Positions 18,926 through 28,616 of a DNA stretch of 64,000 nt are shown piece after piece. Origin of the DNA: Odiellus spinosus (Eukaryota > Arthropoda > Arachnida > Opiliones > Phalangiidae). Below the pieces are notes generated by a model. That model did no database searches. It was not told the DNA's origin and was given only the letters and a program-made list of their open reading frames with translations. The stretch is from assembly GCA_963920705.1 (NCBI GenBank), contig OY987240.1, forward strand, positions 2,672,501-2,736,500. The letters run 5' to 3'. Both the position numbers and the translations under genes were made by a program. Within the stretch, counting starts at the first letter, position 1. The number at the start of each line of letters is the position of its first letter.

Positions 18926-20052
18926 AATCGCCCAAGAGTACAACTACGCAGTCTTCTTAGACAAAATATGGTACGTTTACAATATTGTAGTGTGGTTTAA
19001 TTAATTTTTGTAAACATTAAAATATTGACATGTCTTATAAAGTTACAAGTTTCAAGATGGGAAATCTTATAAACTTAAAGCTGTCAAGTGCCGATTGTCT
19101 TTTTCTTCAAGGACGAATTCACCATCAATCAATCCATTACTATTAATGATTTCATTTGGGTATTTTTATTTATTATATTATATATTTACTTCTAATAATT
19201 AAAGATTGAATTTCAATAATTTTAGTTCATGATGAAAATGAAGTTTTGTCGTTTTGACAAACAAAATGACAATGTACTGAAGTAAATGAAGTGTTATCAT
19301 CGAACGAATTCGAATAATTGAATTGCTGCTCTACACGTGGAAAAACGCTAAAATCAAAGTTTAAAAATTAGAAGATACAGGAAAAAGTAATTCATTGATC
19401 AAGTTAGAAATTAGTATTATGCTGCCAAAAAGCGAAATAATAATGAACATTAAAAAAAAATAGTCAACATTTTTTCAATATATACCTTAGAACAATTTTC
19501 GTTAAGAATACATATCAAGAGCGACACATCTTGTAAACTTCGACGGCTAAGATATTAGACCAGATCAAAGACTTTTTATGGGATAACAAAAATTAGCTTT
19601 CTGAAGCTATAAACTGTGAAGTAATTGTCTGGGAATATTTTTGATGTTTAATATTTTGTTTGTTTATATTACTTTCTAAGTAGATTAGTTTTACAAATCG
19701 AACAATTATTATTACTTAAGAGTAGCTAACATCCCGTGTCAATTTCTATCATGCACAGAAGATGTCATCATCATTTAGAAGCCAACAGAGTAAACAACAT
19801 TTATTTTAACACCAGAAAGAGTCGAACATATCAAGAAGATTTGGAACACACAATCTTCAAGTGTCTTCACACCCGAAATGTGAGATACTGTCAGTTGAAG
19901 CTAACAATTTTTCGAACGACCTTATAGTCGCAATTATAAAAAGAGCTATTTAAGTATAATTTCTTACAGTATGGACTTTCGTTTGCTTTTAAGATAATTT
20001 TTTTATTTATGTAAGGAGTGGAGAAGAATGTCTTAACAGCTGGTATGTAAAC
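18926..20052. other. No feature seen
   Basis: The sequence is AT-rich with no long open frame, repeat or RNA signal that I can support. Small frames here (for example around 19736-19927) have chance-like composition. Confidence 0.4.
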
Positions 20053-20445
20053 GAGCCCTCTCGATCAGCTACATGCTTGACTTCTTAAAAAGACTCGGAT
20101 CATTTGAATGATGAAACGTAAGCGATGATCTTTTACAGTAGTACTTGTCTTTTGGGTTTTTCAAGCGGAATATGCTACAAAATGTCGATTGTTTTAATTC
20201 CTTCTCTCATGTCATCTACTTTCAATCAATTGTCTTTATCAAATCAGTGGATCGTTAAAGAGAAACTACCAAGACAGCCGACTGATTGCCGGCGTCTCGG
20301 AGGGAGTCAAGATTAGCTCTCCATTTTTATCTGTCTTCAGGATTAGAAAATCAGCCACTCAATGAGCCCTCTCGATCAACTGCATGCTTGAATTCTTAAA
20401 AAGGACTCTGATCATTTGAATGATAAGACATCAGACATGATCGTC
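20053..20445. repeat. Direct repeat pair, period about 311 bp
   Basis: GAGCCCTCTCGATCAGCTAC... (20053-20135) and GAGCCCTCTCGATCAACTGC... (20364-20445) match over about 80 bp, including the shared block TCATTTGAATGAT. The sequence between is not repeated. This may be two copies of a short dispersed element. Confidence 0.75.
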
Positions 20446-22680
20446 TATTTTAGCGCTGATCTCCAAGCGGTGTCATGGTGTCCATAATTTTGCTTCGGCT
20501 GTATGTAATGTAAACTTGGAAATAACATAACATTGATTTAATATTTCAAATAATTAGGGCCGGTGATTAAGCAGGACCTGGTGACAAATGAAGCATTTGG
20601 TGAGCCGCACCTTAACAGTGCATCAAATACGTTCAAGAGACAGATCTTAATAAGTGGGATGCTTAGTGAAGTTTTTCTGTTTACATTTACGTTCATTGAC
20701 GGATGATAAAAACCACAGGTCCATCAGAGTTTGGCCTGAATACAAAAAAAAGTAACTACTACAACATTTAGCCACATCATTATTCATCTTGGGCCATATT
20801 GATGTTGAATGTACATTCTTATTACACCTCTCATTTCTACATCTTGTACTGCAAGATTGGCTCTCCGACTGTCCCTCTTTTCAATACTATGCACATTTAA
20901 TCGTTTAAATTTAAAACTGTTTGAATTTTACCATTCATGAAGTAGAGATGTGATTATTTATATATAATATTGTTATTATACGTCAGTTGTTTGAAGTTGA
21001 GTTAATACTGTTCCTCAGCATTTGGAAGCAGTAATTTTTAGTTTTAGGGTTAGCAAAACAAAAGTGTTTGAAATGCAGACAACATATTCCATAAATGTTA
21101 TTTAAGGTAACTGATTTAATTTCAAATAACTGATTTTCCAACGATTTAAAGCTATTGTAGCAAATTGAAAAAATGGTGTAATTATTAATTGTTCAGAATG
21201 TCTAACAAAAATGCCCTTAATTATTATTTGCGTATCAGTAATTGGTTTCGGGATGCTGAAATATGATACGCGATTGACATTTGTTAGTGCGATTTATTTC
21301 GGAAAAAAATCCAGAATTTCATTACTGTGTGGCATTTTGTCCAACAGTAACAAGTTTCAAATCAATAAGGTTTAATAATGTAACGGTAAAAATTAAAATT
21401 ATTTAATTGCATCATCCGAGATTTATATCAACAATATCTAAATTTATTTCATATCCTACATTTTAACGTGTTTCGCGTATATTTGAAATTGCAATCTCTT
21501 AAACCTTGAAAGCATGAATTTGTGGGTCGATTATTTATTTCGGTAGATGGCGCCAGCTTTGCAATAGCTACGTGGTAGCAAACCACATCCACTGTGCCCC
21601 TAGTCACCTAGCGAGCCTCCCTGAATCAAAAGGGACCTATAAGGGGATGAATCTGAATTGAACTGAACAGCCAGACTGATATTATTTTATATGAAATTCT
21701 GGATTTACTCGTGATATTTTCTAACTCGCGAAGGGCACCACTCATCTCTAAAAGTTACTTCTCTAGTACTCTTCAAGGATGCTGTGCGACCATGGAAATT
21801 TATACTGTAGAGGGGCCCACAGCCAAATCCCCGCCACCATAGGATTTTGCTATAGGTAAATAAAAGTCGGCTATAATTTAGATACTGTAGCACGCATGAG
21901 ACATGGCGCAATGATCGTAGTGTGTAGGCGTAAAGAAGGGAGTACTTCTGTGTAGTACAAACTAGTGGGCCTCACATCGAAATGCGGGCAATTTTAGCGG
22001 CGTTCAGTCACTTTGACTGTACAATTTGTTTTGTACAACGTCGTCCGCTAAGCTAGAAAAGAAGGCGACTTTAAAGGGGATTTGAAAATAGCAGATAGTC
22101 CCTTTAAGTATAAACTACGGTAGTACATAGGTGTTTGAGTGATCCAGCCATTAAAAATATTCAACAAATCTCTTATGTTGGCCTTATATCACCAGATTTT
22201 TACTCTTGTATTATTTTTTTAAAATTGATATGTATATTTGTTAGTGTATCATTTGATTACCGTTGTATAACCTAAACTCAGATACCAGGATCTGTAAGTT
22301 CCGTAGACCTCGAGGGGGCAGACACTCGCGAAGTCCTGTGTACAAAATGTTTTAACTCTTTGCACTATCAAACTCAGAGTTCATAGAGTTCGGACTCAAA
22401 GCACTATCGAAGCTGAACTCAGGTGTACAGCGAATAAAAGTGTCGGACCCCTCAGTGGACCTCTAAGTCTTTTCAAAAACCCTGTAAAAAAATATTAAGC
22501 CGGTACCTTACAATAAAAATAACCAAGTTTGGCGAACCTGTTTTTACTTTTCTTGAATTTATACGATGACAGATTTACTTATAAATATTATAGATTAAAT
22601 TTAAATAGATTTGCAACGGAACCAAATATTAGCGGCCTCTGTTGCAGACGACGGTTAGCTTAGGGGAAATTAAGATTATC
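20446..22680. other. No gene seen
   Basis: AT-rich sequence. A GC-richer patch at 21540-21660 and another at 22290-22460 may be old short interspersed elements, but no tRNA-type promoter boxes or tails are convincing. Apart from the motif at 21544 nothing can be supported. Confidence 0.4.
21544..21555 (+). promoter_or_regulatory. Possible CTCF-type site
   Basis: TAGATGGCGCCA matches the core of the insect CTCF motif as I recall it. A single match of this length in 64 kb is weak evidence. Confidence 0.2.
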
Positions 22681-22716
22681 ACTCCTTATTTCCTGGACGG
22701 GCCGCGGTCGCTCTGA

Positions 22717-22834
22717 ACCAATGAAAATCTTCCAATAGGAAAAACTACACGTGACGTCATGTTCTGAAAAAGTCTGGAAAAAAAATTGGGGTCGATGTCA
22801 GTTAAATCAAGGACGATGATAACGACGCTTCAGT
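22717..22834 (+). promoter_or_regulatory. Candidate TATA-less promoter
   Basis: In a GC-richer patch there are two CCAAT boxes (in ACCAATGA at 22717-22724 and TCCAATAG at 22731-22738), then CACGTG (22748-22753) overlapping a full CRE, TGACGTCA (22752-22759), and an arthropod initiator TCAGT at 22830-22834. The combination in 120 bp is unlikely by chance. The two exon candidates at 23593 and 24496 lie downstream on the same strand, but the first exon could not be joined to them in frame. Confidence 0.4.
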
Positions 22835-23592
22835 GAGTGATCGCGAGAATGAGTTCTTTTTCTAGGGGAACGGCCCGCTCGGTAATTCTGTAGGTGAAAG
22901 TGAAATACAATGTAAAAAGTTTTTAATTCAACTCAGTATAAAGTCATTTTTGCTATATGGTAAAAATGCAAATTTAATATATCTCGAATCACGTATTTAA
23001 TATGGATCGAGATTTAGTCTAATCAGCAGTCATTAAAGCGGATAATCTTGTAAGTTATAAATTTGAGTAAGCAAACATAAAAAAGAGTCTGGTATGAAGT
23101 TTGAACTCTTAAGATTTTTGGAATAATTACGCCTAACGTGAATTATTTCACAATAACTAATGACACAACTTCTAATGAAATTGTTTTGAAATATATTTGT
23201 CAATTTTTTTTGCAGAATAAGTGAATTGCGACACTTCCATTTCATTTTTTCCCATTATCTATCGGCGTAAATATTTTACAACTACTTTAATATAAACTTG
23301 GATCAATCATGTCAAGTATCGTAAGGTATAACCTTTAGATATTCACATCGTATTAACTTAACGGGAGTATGAAGCTGGAATAATATTTAATTTTTTTCTT
23401 TTCTTGTTTTTACCTCACTGAATGAACTTGCACGCGAAATGCGAATTCCTAACAATAAATTAGGCCCATGTTTACAGCAAGAAATTGAAAAAAAAAATTC
23501 TCTCGCTTCAATTTTACTTTAACGTTAATTTATAACGAAAACAACTGATTTAGTTTCTGGTAAAATAAAATAAAATAGTTGTTTTATACTTA
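22835..23592. other. Possible first exon and intron of the downstream gene remnant
   Basis: A short leader with an ATG near 22849 and a potential splice donor (AG/GTGAAAG at 22892/22894) follows the candidate initiator. Its 14-codon frame ends in TAG and does not fit the phase of the exon at 23593. The remainder is AT-rich and otherwise featureless. Confidence 0.2.
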
Positions 23593-23987
23593 GGTCAGAA
23601 AAACCACCATTTCTGGTAAAAGTAAAGCTTGGCTCGGTAAAATACGCTTGTGATAGTGTTGTAAGAAGTGATCGCTATATATCGCGAATGCCACTAGCGG
23701 TTTTTAATTTATTGCCAACTGATGTGCGTTTGGAACGAGTTTCTGACGAAATAAAATCATTGGAAGAAACTGCACATTGTGTGGGTTTTGTATTAGTGAA
23801 CATAGAAGTTGAAAATTGAACTCTTGAAAATCACAAAGTTTTGATTTCTGTAAATGAAGAACTGTTTTCGTTAGGCTCAGTAACTTTGTTTGGTTTCGGA
23901 GCAATTATAGATTTCAGACTACAGAAACTCATTCTCAAAAGTCCACTGCTGAAAGAAATTCAATTGAAGAGGATAATTAATACCAGG
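23593..23987 (+). pseudogene. Coding exon candidate, family not recognised
   Basis: One frame stays open for about 131 codons except for a single TGA (near 23816). It is bounded by an acceptor-like ...ATACTTAG (to 23592) and a strong donor, CCAG/GTATGT (23987/23988). The peptide has protein-like composition: KPPFLVKVKLGSVKYACD, then ISRMPLAVFNLLPTDV, ERVSDEIKSLEE and LFGFGAIIDF. It ends in phase 2, and the next exon candidate (24496) begins with the base that completes an Arg codon and stays in frame. The function is unknown. The in-frame TGA makes it a probable pseudogene; it could be a captured or domesticated Gag-like gene given the knuckle in the next exon. Confidence 0.45.
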
Positions 23988-24495
23988 TATGTAAACTTCA
24001 ATGGGACAAGGTTTTCCATTAGGGTTGTGCGAGTACTCAGCTGTGAGTTCGAGTACTCTGACTCACAACCCATTTTCCGCAGGACTCGCTTGAGTACTTG
24101 AATCCTAAGCCAACACTAAAAATATACTTGAATAGGACTCTCAACGATCAATAAATACCATATGTTAGGGGAAGTTTATAGTTTTACAGTAGTTTCTATA
24201 ATTTTTGTTAAGGAAGTTAAGTTTTTACCACTTTTACTACTTAAAAAACAATTTATGACAAAGTAAATATTTATAACGGAAAGTAAATTGTATGGTTTGG
24301 TGGACTCGATTAGACATTTTGAGCTCTTATTGTACTCAAAATAATTTCTTAAGGATTCGAGGACTAGGGGAGTCTAATTTTTAGAGCTCGGAACTCGATT
24401 CGAAATCCAATAAACAGGACTCGCTCACACCTTGTTAATATATAACTATTTAATAGAGTTAATTGCGTGATTTTTTTTTTTTTTATACATTTTAG
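23988..24495 (+). other. Predicted intron with an inverted repeat
   Basis: This 508-bp stretch starts GTATGT and ends in a long T tract followed by TTTTAG. It holds an inverted repeat at 24022-24071 (GGGTTGTG with CACAACCC) and several GAGTACTC and GGACTC motifs. It has no open frame. Confidence 0.4.
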
Positions 24496-24839
24496 GGTAT
24501 GGCGAACGTCAAAGCTCTCAAGAAGCAATAATTCCAAAATATACGAAGAATGTTCAGTGCTACAGATGTAAAAATTAGGGACATATGAGCTTTGACTGTA
24601 AAGCGAAGCAAAATAAAATTTCGCCTTACACGATTTACAAACCACGAACGAAAAACGTGTTGCACTCTTCTCAGCCACCCAATTCTCAGCCGTCCACGTC
24701 CACTTCTCAGCCGTCCACTTCTCAGCCGTCCACTTCTCAGCCGTCCACTTCTCAGCCGTCCACTTCTCAGCCGTCCACTTCTCAGCCGTCCATTTCTCAG
24801 CCGTCCACTTCTCAGACGTTCACTTCCACAATCCGTTGA
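24496..24839 (+). pseudogene. Exon candidate with CCHC zinc knuckle and SQPST repeats
   Basis: Downstream of a polypyrimidine tract and AG, the frame that continues the exon at 23593 reads YGERQSSQEAIIPKYTKNVQ and then a zinc knuckle of C-x2-C-x4-H-x4-C spacing (24558-24599). Its codon before the conserved Gly-His is TAG (24576-24578), one base from CAG. After it come a basic segment and an SQPST repeat tract. The frame ends at TGA 24837-24839, inside the first unit of the 382-bp repeat, which seems to have cut off the rest. CCHC knuckles bind nucleic acid and occur in Gag proteins and in host RNA-binding proteins; neither origin is proven. Confidence 0.5.
24670..24825 (+). repeat. 15-bp minisatellite encoding SQPST
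   Basis: About ten units of TCTCAGCCGTCCACT, a multiple of three bases, so the reading frame is kept. The edge units are diverged and the central ones identical. Open frames on the other strand and in a second plus frame are shadows of this repeat. Confidence 0.9.
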
Positions 24840-26387
24840 AAAGCAAGAAAAATATGGCCAATTCAAGAAATCATACAATATCAAAATAGTCAAATTTCAG
24901 ATTTTAAAAATTCGCTTTTTGATATTAGATGTTTTTTGAGTTGGCCATATTTTCCATGTTTTTCAACGGATTTTCCAAAACTCTTGTTTTTTAGATAGAC
25001 CAATATTTGCTCTTTCGAGTGGTGTTAATTTTGTCTAAATCGCTTAAAAATCAAATGTTTTGTCCATTTGAATCTTATAATCTTGGATTTTTAAGCGTTT
25101 TTGCTTAATTTTAACCAATTTTATATTTGTCACATTTTGGCAATTTAGACAAAACCAAAGTCATTCGAAAGAGCAATTAATGGACAGTCTAAATAATAAG
25201 AGTTTTCAAAAATCCGTTGAAAAACAAGAAAAATATGGCCAATTCAAGAAATCATACAATATCAAAATAGTCAAATTTAAGATTTTAAAAATTCGCTTTT
25301 TGATATTAGATGTTTTTTGAATTGGCCATATTTTCCATGTTTTTAAACGGATTTTCCAAAACTCTTTTTTTTTAGATAGACCAATATTTGCACTTTCGAT
25401 TGGTGTTAATTTTGTCTAAATCGCTTAAAAATCAATGTTTTGTGTCCATTTGATTCCAATAATCTTTGATTTTTAAGCGTTTTTGCTTAATTTTAACCAA
25501 TTTTATATTTGTCACGTTTTGGCAATTTAGACAAAACTAAAGTCATTCGAAAGAGCAATTAATGGGCAGTCTAAATAATAAGAGTTTTCAAAAATCCGTT
25601 GAAAAACAAGAAAAATATGGCCAATTCAAGAAATCATACAATATCAAAATAGTCAAATTTTAGATTTTAAAAATTCGCTTATTGATATTAGATGTTTTTT
25701 GAATTGACCATATTTTCCATGTTTTTCAACGGATTTTCCAAAACTTTTGTTTTTTAGATAGTCCAATATTTGCTCTTTCGAGTGGTGTTAATTTTGTCTA
25801 AATCGCTTAAAAATCAAATGTTTTGTGTTCATTTGAGTCCAATAATCATGGAATTTTAACCGTTTTTGCTTAATTTTAACCAACTTTATATTTGTCACGT
25901 TTTGGCAATTTAGACAAAACCAAAGTCATTCGAAAGAGCAATTAATGGACAGTCTAAATAATAAGAGTTTTCAAAAATCCGTTGAAAAACAAGAAAAATA
26001 TGGCCAATTCAAGAAATCATACAATATCAAAATAGTCAAATTTCAGATTTTAAAAATTCGCTTTTTGATATTAGATGTTTTTTGAATTGGCCATATTTTC
26101 CATGTTTTTAAACGGATTTTCCAAAACTCTTGTTTTTTTAAATAGACCAATATTTACTCTTTCGAGTGGTGTTAATTTTGTCTAAATCGCTTAAAAATCA
26201 AATGTTTTGTGTCCATTTGAATCCAATAATCTTGGATTTTTAAGCGATTTACTTAATTTTAACCGATTTTATATTTGTCACGTTTTGGCAATTTAGACAA
26301 AACCAAAGTCATTCGAAAGAGCAATTAATGGACAGTCTAAATAATAAGAGTTTTCAAAAATCCGTAGAAAAACAAGAAAATATGGCC
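24831..26387. repeat. 382-bp tandem repeat made of alternating inverted modules
   Basis: Units start (ATCCGT) at 24831, 25212, 25594 and 25977, with a fragment from 26360, so the periods are 381-383 bp. Each unit holds two large inverted repeats. One is about 143 bp (24830-24972), with arms from ATCCGTTGAAAA to TTTTTCAACGGAT. The other is about 250 bp, with arms from AACGGATTTTCCAAAACTCT to AAGAGTTTTCAAAAATCCG. Both are bounded by AATCCGTT/AACGGATT, so the array can fold as a chain of hairpins. No protein is encoded. It ends abruptly at a GC-rich segment. Confidence 0.9.
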
Positions 26388-26770
26388 ACCCCAGTAGCAA
26401 AAAACAGTCGGCCCGACCAAAGAAGAAAGAGTCGGATCGGTCGCCCACGCGCACGGTCGGGCATGCCAGGTCCATGTCCAAGCCAATGACTAGCCAATGC
26501 CCAGTCGGTAAACAGCCGGTCTGACTGTTGACCGACCCGATACCGGCTACCGATTGCGAGCTATTTAATGGTCGGATGAGAGACGGTTAGGTGGCCTATT
26601 CGACTTGAAGGGGACACTATATATAACACTAATTTAGCTACCGATATCGTGCCCTTCTATAGTCGGCGCCTCGAGTATCCTACTGTATTATATAACACCA
26701 ATTTCGGCGCTTTTAATGGTCGGATGAGAAACGGTTAGGTGACCTATTCGACCCGAATAATAGACAAAAT
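26388..26770. repeat. GC-rich segment with spaced direct repeats
   Basis: It stands out from its AT-rich surroundings. The block TTAATGGTCGGATGAG and its next 25 bp occur at 26565-26605 and 26713-26753, 148 bp apart. A second block, TATAACACTAATTT or TATAACACCAATTT, occurs near 26622 and 26691. Many GGTCGG/CCGACC motifs occur in 26400-26560. It is probably a degenerate mobile element of unknown class. Confidence 0.6.
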
Positions 26771-27339
26771 CTTGGCCAGATTATTTTGGGTTTCTGACCT
26801 GCTTAAGGGATAGATAAATAGTCGTTGAGGCACTATGCGGTCTGTAAAATATACACTGAAATTTTTACTTTACTTAAATATGAAAAGATAAAAATTAACA
26901 AACATTTTTAAAATTATCATCACTTTATTTTGGAATTTATGTGTTTGAACAAATTCATTCAGAAATCTCGTTTTAAAAATGTGCCAAAATAATATCAAAG
27001 AAAACAGCATTCCTTAATTTGTACAGCCGTACTATTTAAAAGTTTAAATAAAATTCATAATTGTACAATGTTTTGCCTAAATTTTTACTAAATTTTAAAT
27101 TTTTCATTAGAAATATTTAAATGGAATGCCCAAAATGTCAAAAAAACGTTTAAAATCGATATTAGAAAAATACTAATAGTTATTATCTATATTATTCATT
27201 TTGTGCGCTTCTTCCTTCCACTATTTCTATCTTTGCTATGTTTAACCTAGTCACGAACTACCTGTTCAATTTCAAAATCTGTTGACCGAAGGCACTTTGG
27301 GTTTAAACGAACAGCGGCAAAAGAAAGATAAATTAGTTC
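26771..27339. other. No feature seen
   Basis: Very AT-rich sequence without an open frame or clear repeat. Confidence 0.4.
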
Positions 27340-27830
27340 AATCAATTGAATAACATTTGCTCATTTTATAAATTAAACTTGGGTCAAATTTCTTATAAAG
27401 GGAGAATACAACATAATAACAAGTGATTTTTTTATCGATTCCTGATCATTTGAATAGGCCTAATCCGCTAGTAAAAAGTTTTTAAAACAAAAATTAAACG
27501 ACAAATAAATTAAAAACCCTTAAAAATAGGCCCTTTCATTTAAATCCTGCGGGCCTTGGCTCATTTCTCGCTTCTCCGTAGCTGGGGCACGCAGGATCTC
27601 CATGAATCCCGCTAAACCTATTTTTACTGGTAAGTTTTTAATTTATTTCTCGTTTAATATTTGTGTTTAAAAACCTTTTACTAGTGCTTTAGGCCCATTG
27701 AAACTATAAGGAATCGAGAACAAAAATCACTTTTTATTAGATTGCATTCTCCCTTAAAATAAATGGATTTGGCTAAAAGTAAATTTCTCTTTTTAAAGGA
27801 TGGAATTATGCTACACCACAAATAGTTCTA
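27340..27830. mobile_element. Foldback (long inverted repeat) element
   Basis: Two imperfect inverted arms face each other: 27417-27532 against 27627-27745 pair well (AATAAATTAAAAAC, CTAGTAAAAAG, AAGTGATTTTT and their complements). Weaker pairing extends out to about 27340 and 27830. The roughly 94-bp loop is GC-richer and contains its own short inverted pair, ATCCTGCG and CGCAGGAT. No target duplication was found. This is the structure of a foldback element or old MITE. Confidence 0.7.
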
Positions 27831-28250
27831 GTTCATGAAAATACTAATTCGCTTTGTTTTAAAACTTGAGAAATTTATCGAAGTAGGCTACCACACATTT
27901 TAGCCTGCCTAATATTCCTGAATTAAATTGTCTATTGACAATACAAATTTCTAGATGCAACTACGTTATCAGAGATCTAAGAAAAACTTTTCGTGAACCA
28001 ATGTAAACTTTGATATTATTTTAAATATATTTACCTTTAAGCACTTGGATTATTTTTAGTTTTTTCAATGCAATTTTACCGTTGGCACCAATCCAATTTA
28101 CTTTTAGAGATAGCTGATGTGATAGGGTTTCATTTAATATTCTCCTCGTCGTACTTCTCATATTATTGCCTCCTTATGATGCTAGCTTACTGACCTTATA
28201 TTATCAATAAAGGTTGAGGTTAAAATTAATTAATGAAAGTTTAAATTCCT
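27831..28250. other. No feature seen
   Basis: AT-rich and non-coding, with nothing to report. Confidence 0.4.
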
Positions 28251-28252
28251 AC

Positions 28253-28461
28253 TATTTTCTTCGTGTTTTCTGGGTCATCGATTCTTAACTCCAAGTAATT
28301 CAAATCAGATTCAGTTTTCAATGGCAGGGTCAAAAAAGGAATATCTTCTGATTGAATAGGTTTGTCAGATAAAATAGAATAAATATGCTTTATCGCTTCC
28401 GATTGACATTGTAATTGTTGCTTTAAGTCGTTTAACATATAAAGGACCTTTTTTTGAAACT
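28253..28461 (-). CDS. Minus-strand exon candidate, resembles DUF4806 protein N-region
   Basis: On the minus strand a frame of about 70 codons reads FQKKVLYMLNDLKQQLQ, then IPFLTLPLKTESDLNYLE and ENTKKIV. It is preceded by an acceptor-like TTTTTAG and followed by a possible donor (AATA/GTAGGA). A helical segment followed by LPL-x-(T/S)-E-x-(D/E)-L is what I recall from the part just before the DUF4806 domain in many arthropod proteins, which are often transposon-associated. No ATG is present, so it would be an internal exon. The satellite begins 155 bp upstream in its direction of transcription. The assignment is tentative. Confidence 0.35.
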
Positions 28462-28616
28462 CTAAAAATTTTAAATCCAAATTAATTACTAGTCACATTT
28501 ATCAATTCAAATTAAAGCAAAATGTTACTTGAATCCATAGTTTCTTTTGATTCATCTCTCATATCTGGCTGTACCCGATGTGTACCCGCATTATTTTACT
28601 TATAGATTGCTAATTA

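Noticed and set aside
21705-21911. 68-codon minus-strand frame
   Set aside because: No recognisable motif or splice context; it is consistent with chance.
24492-24939. Open frames with RSGRL or LLSRP repeats
   Set aside because: They are shadows of the 15-bp SQPST minisatellite in other frames.
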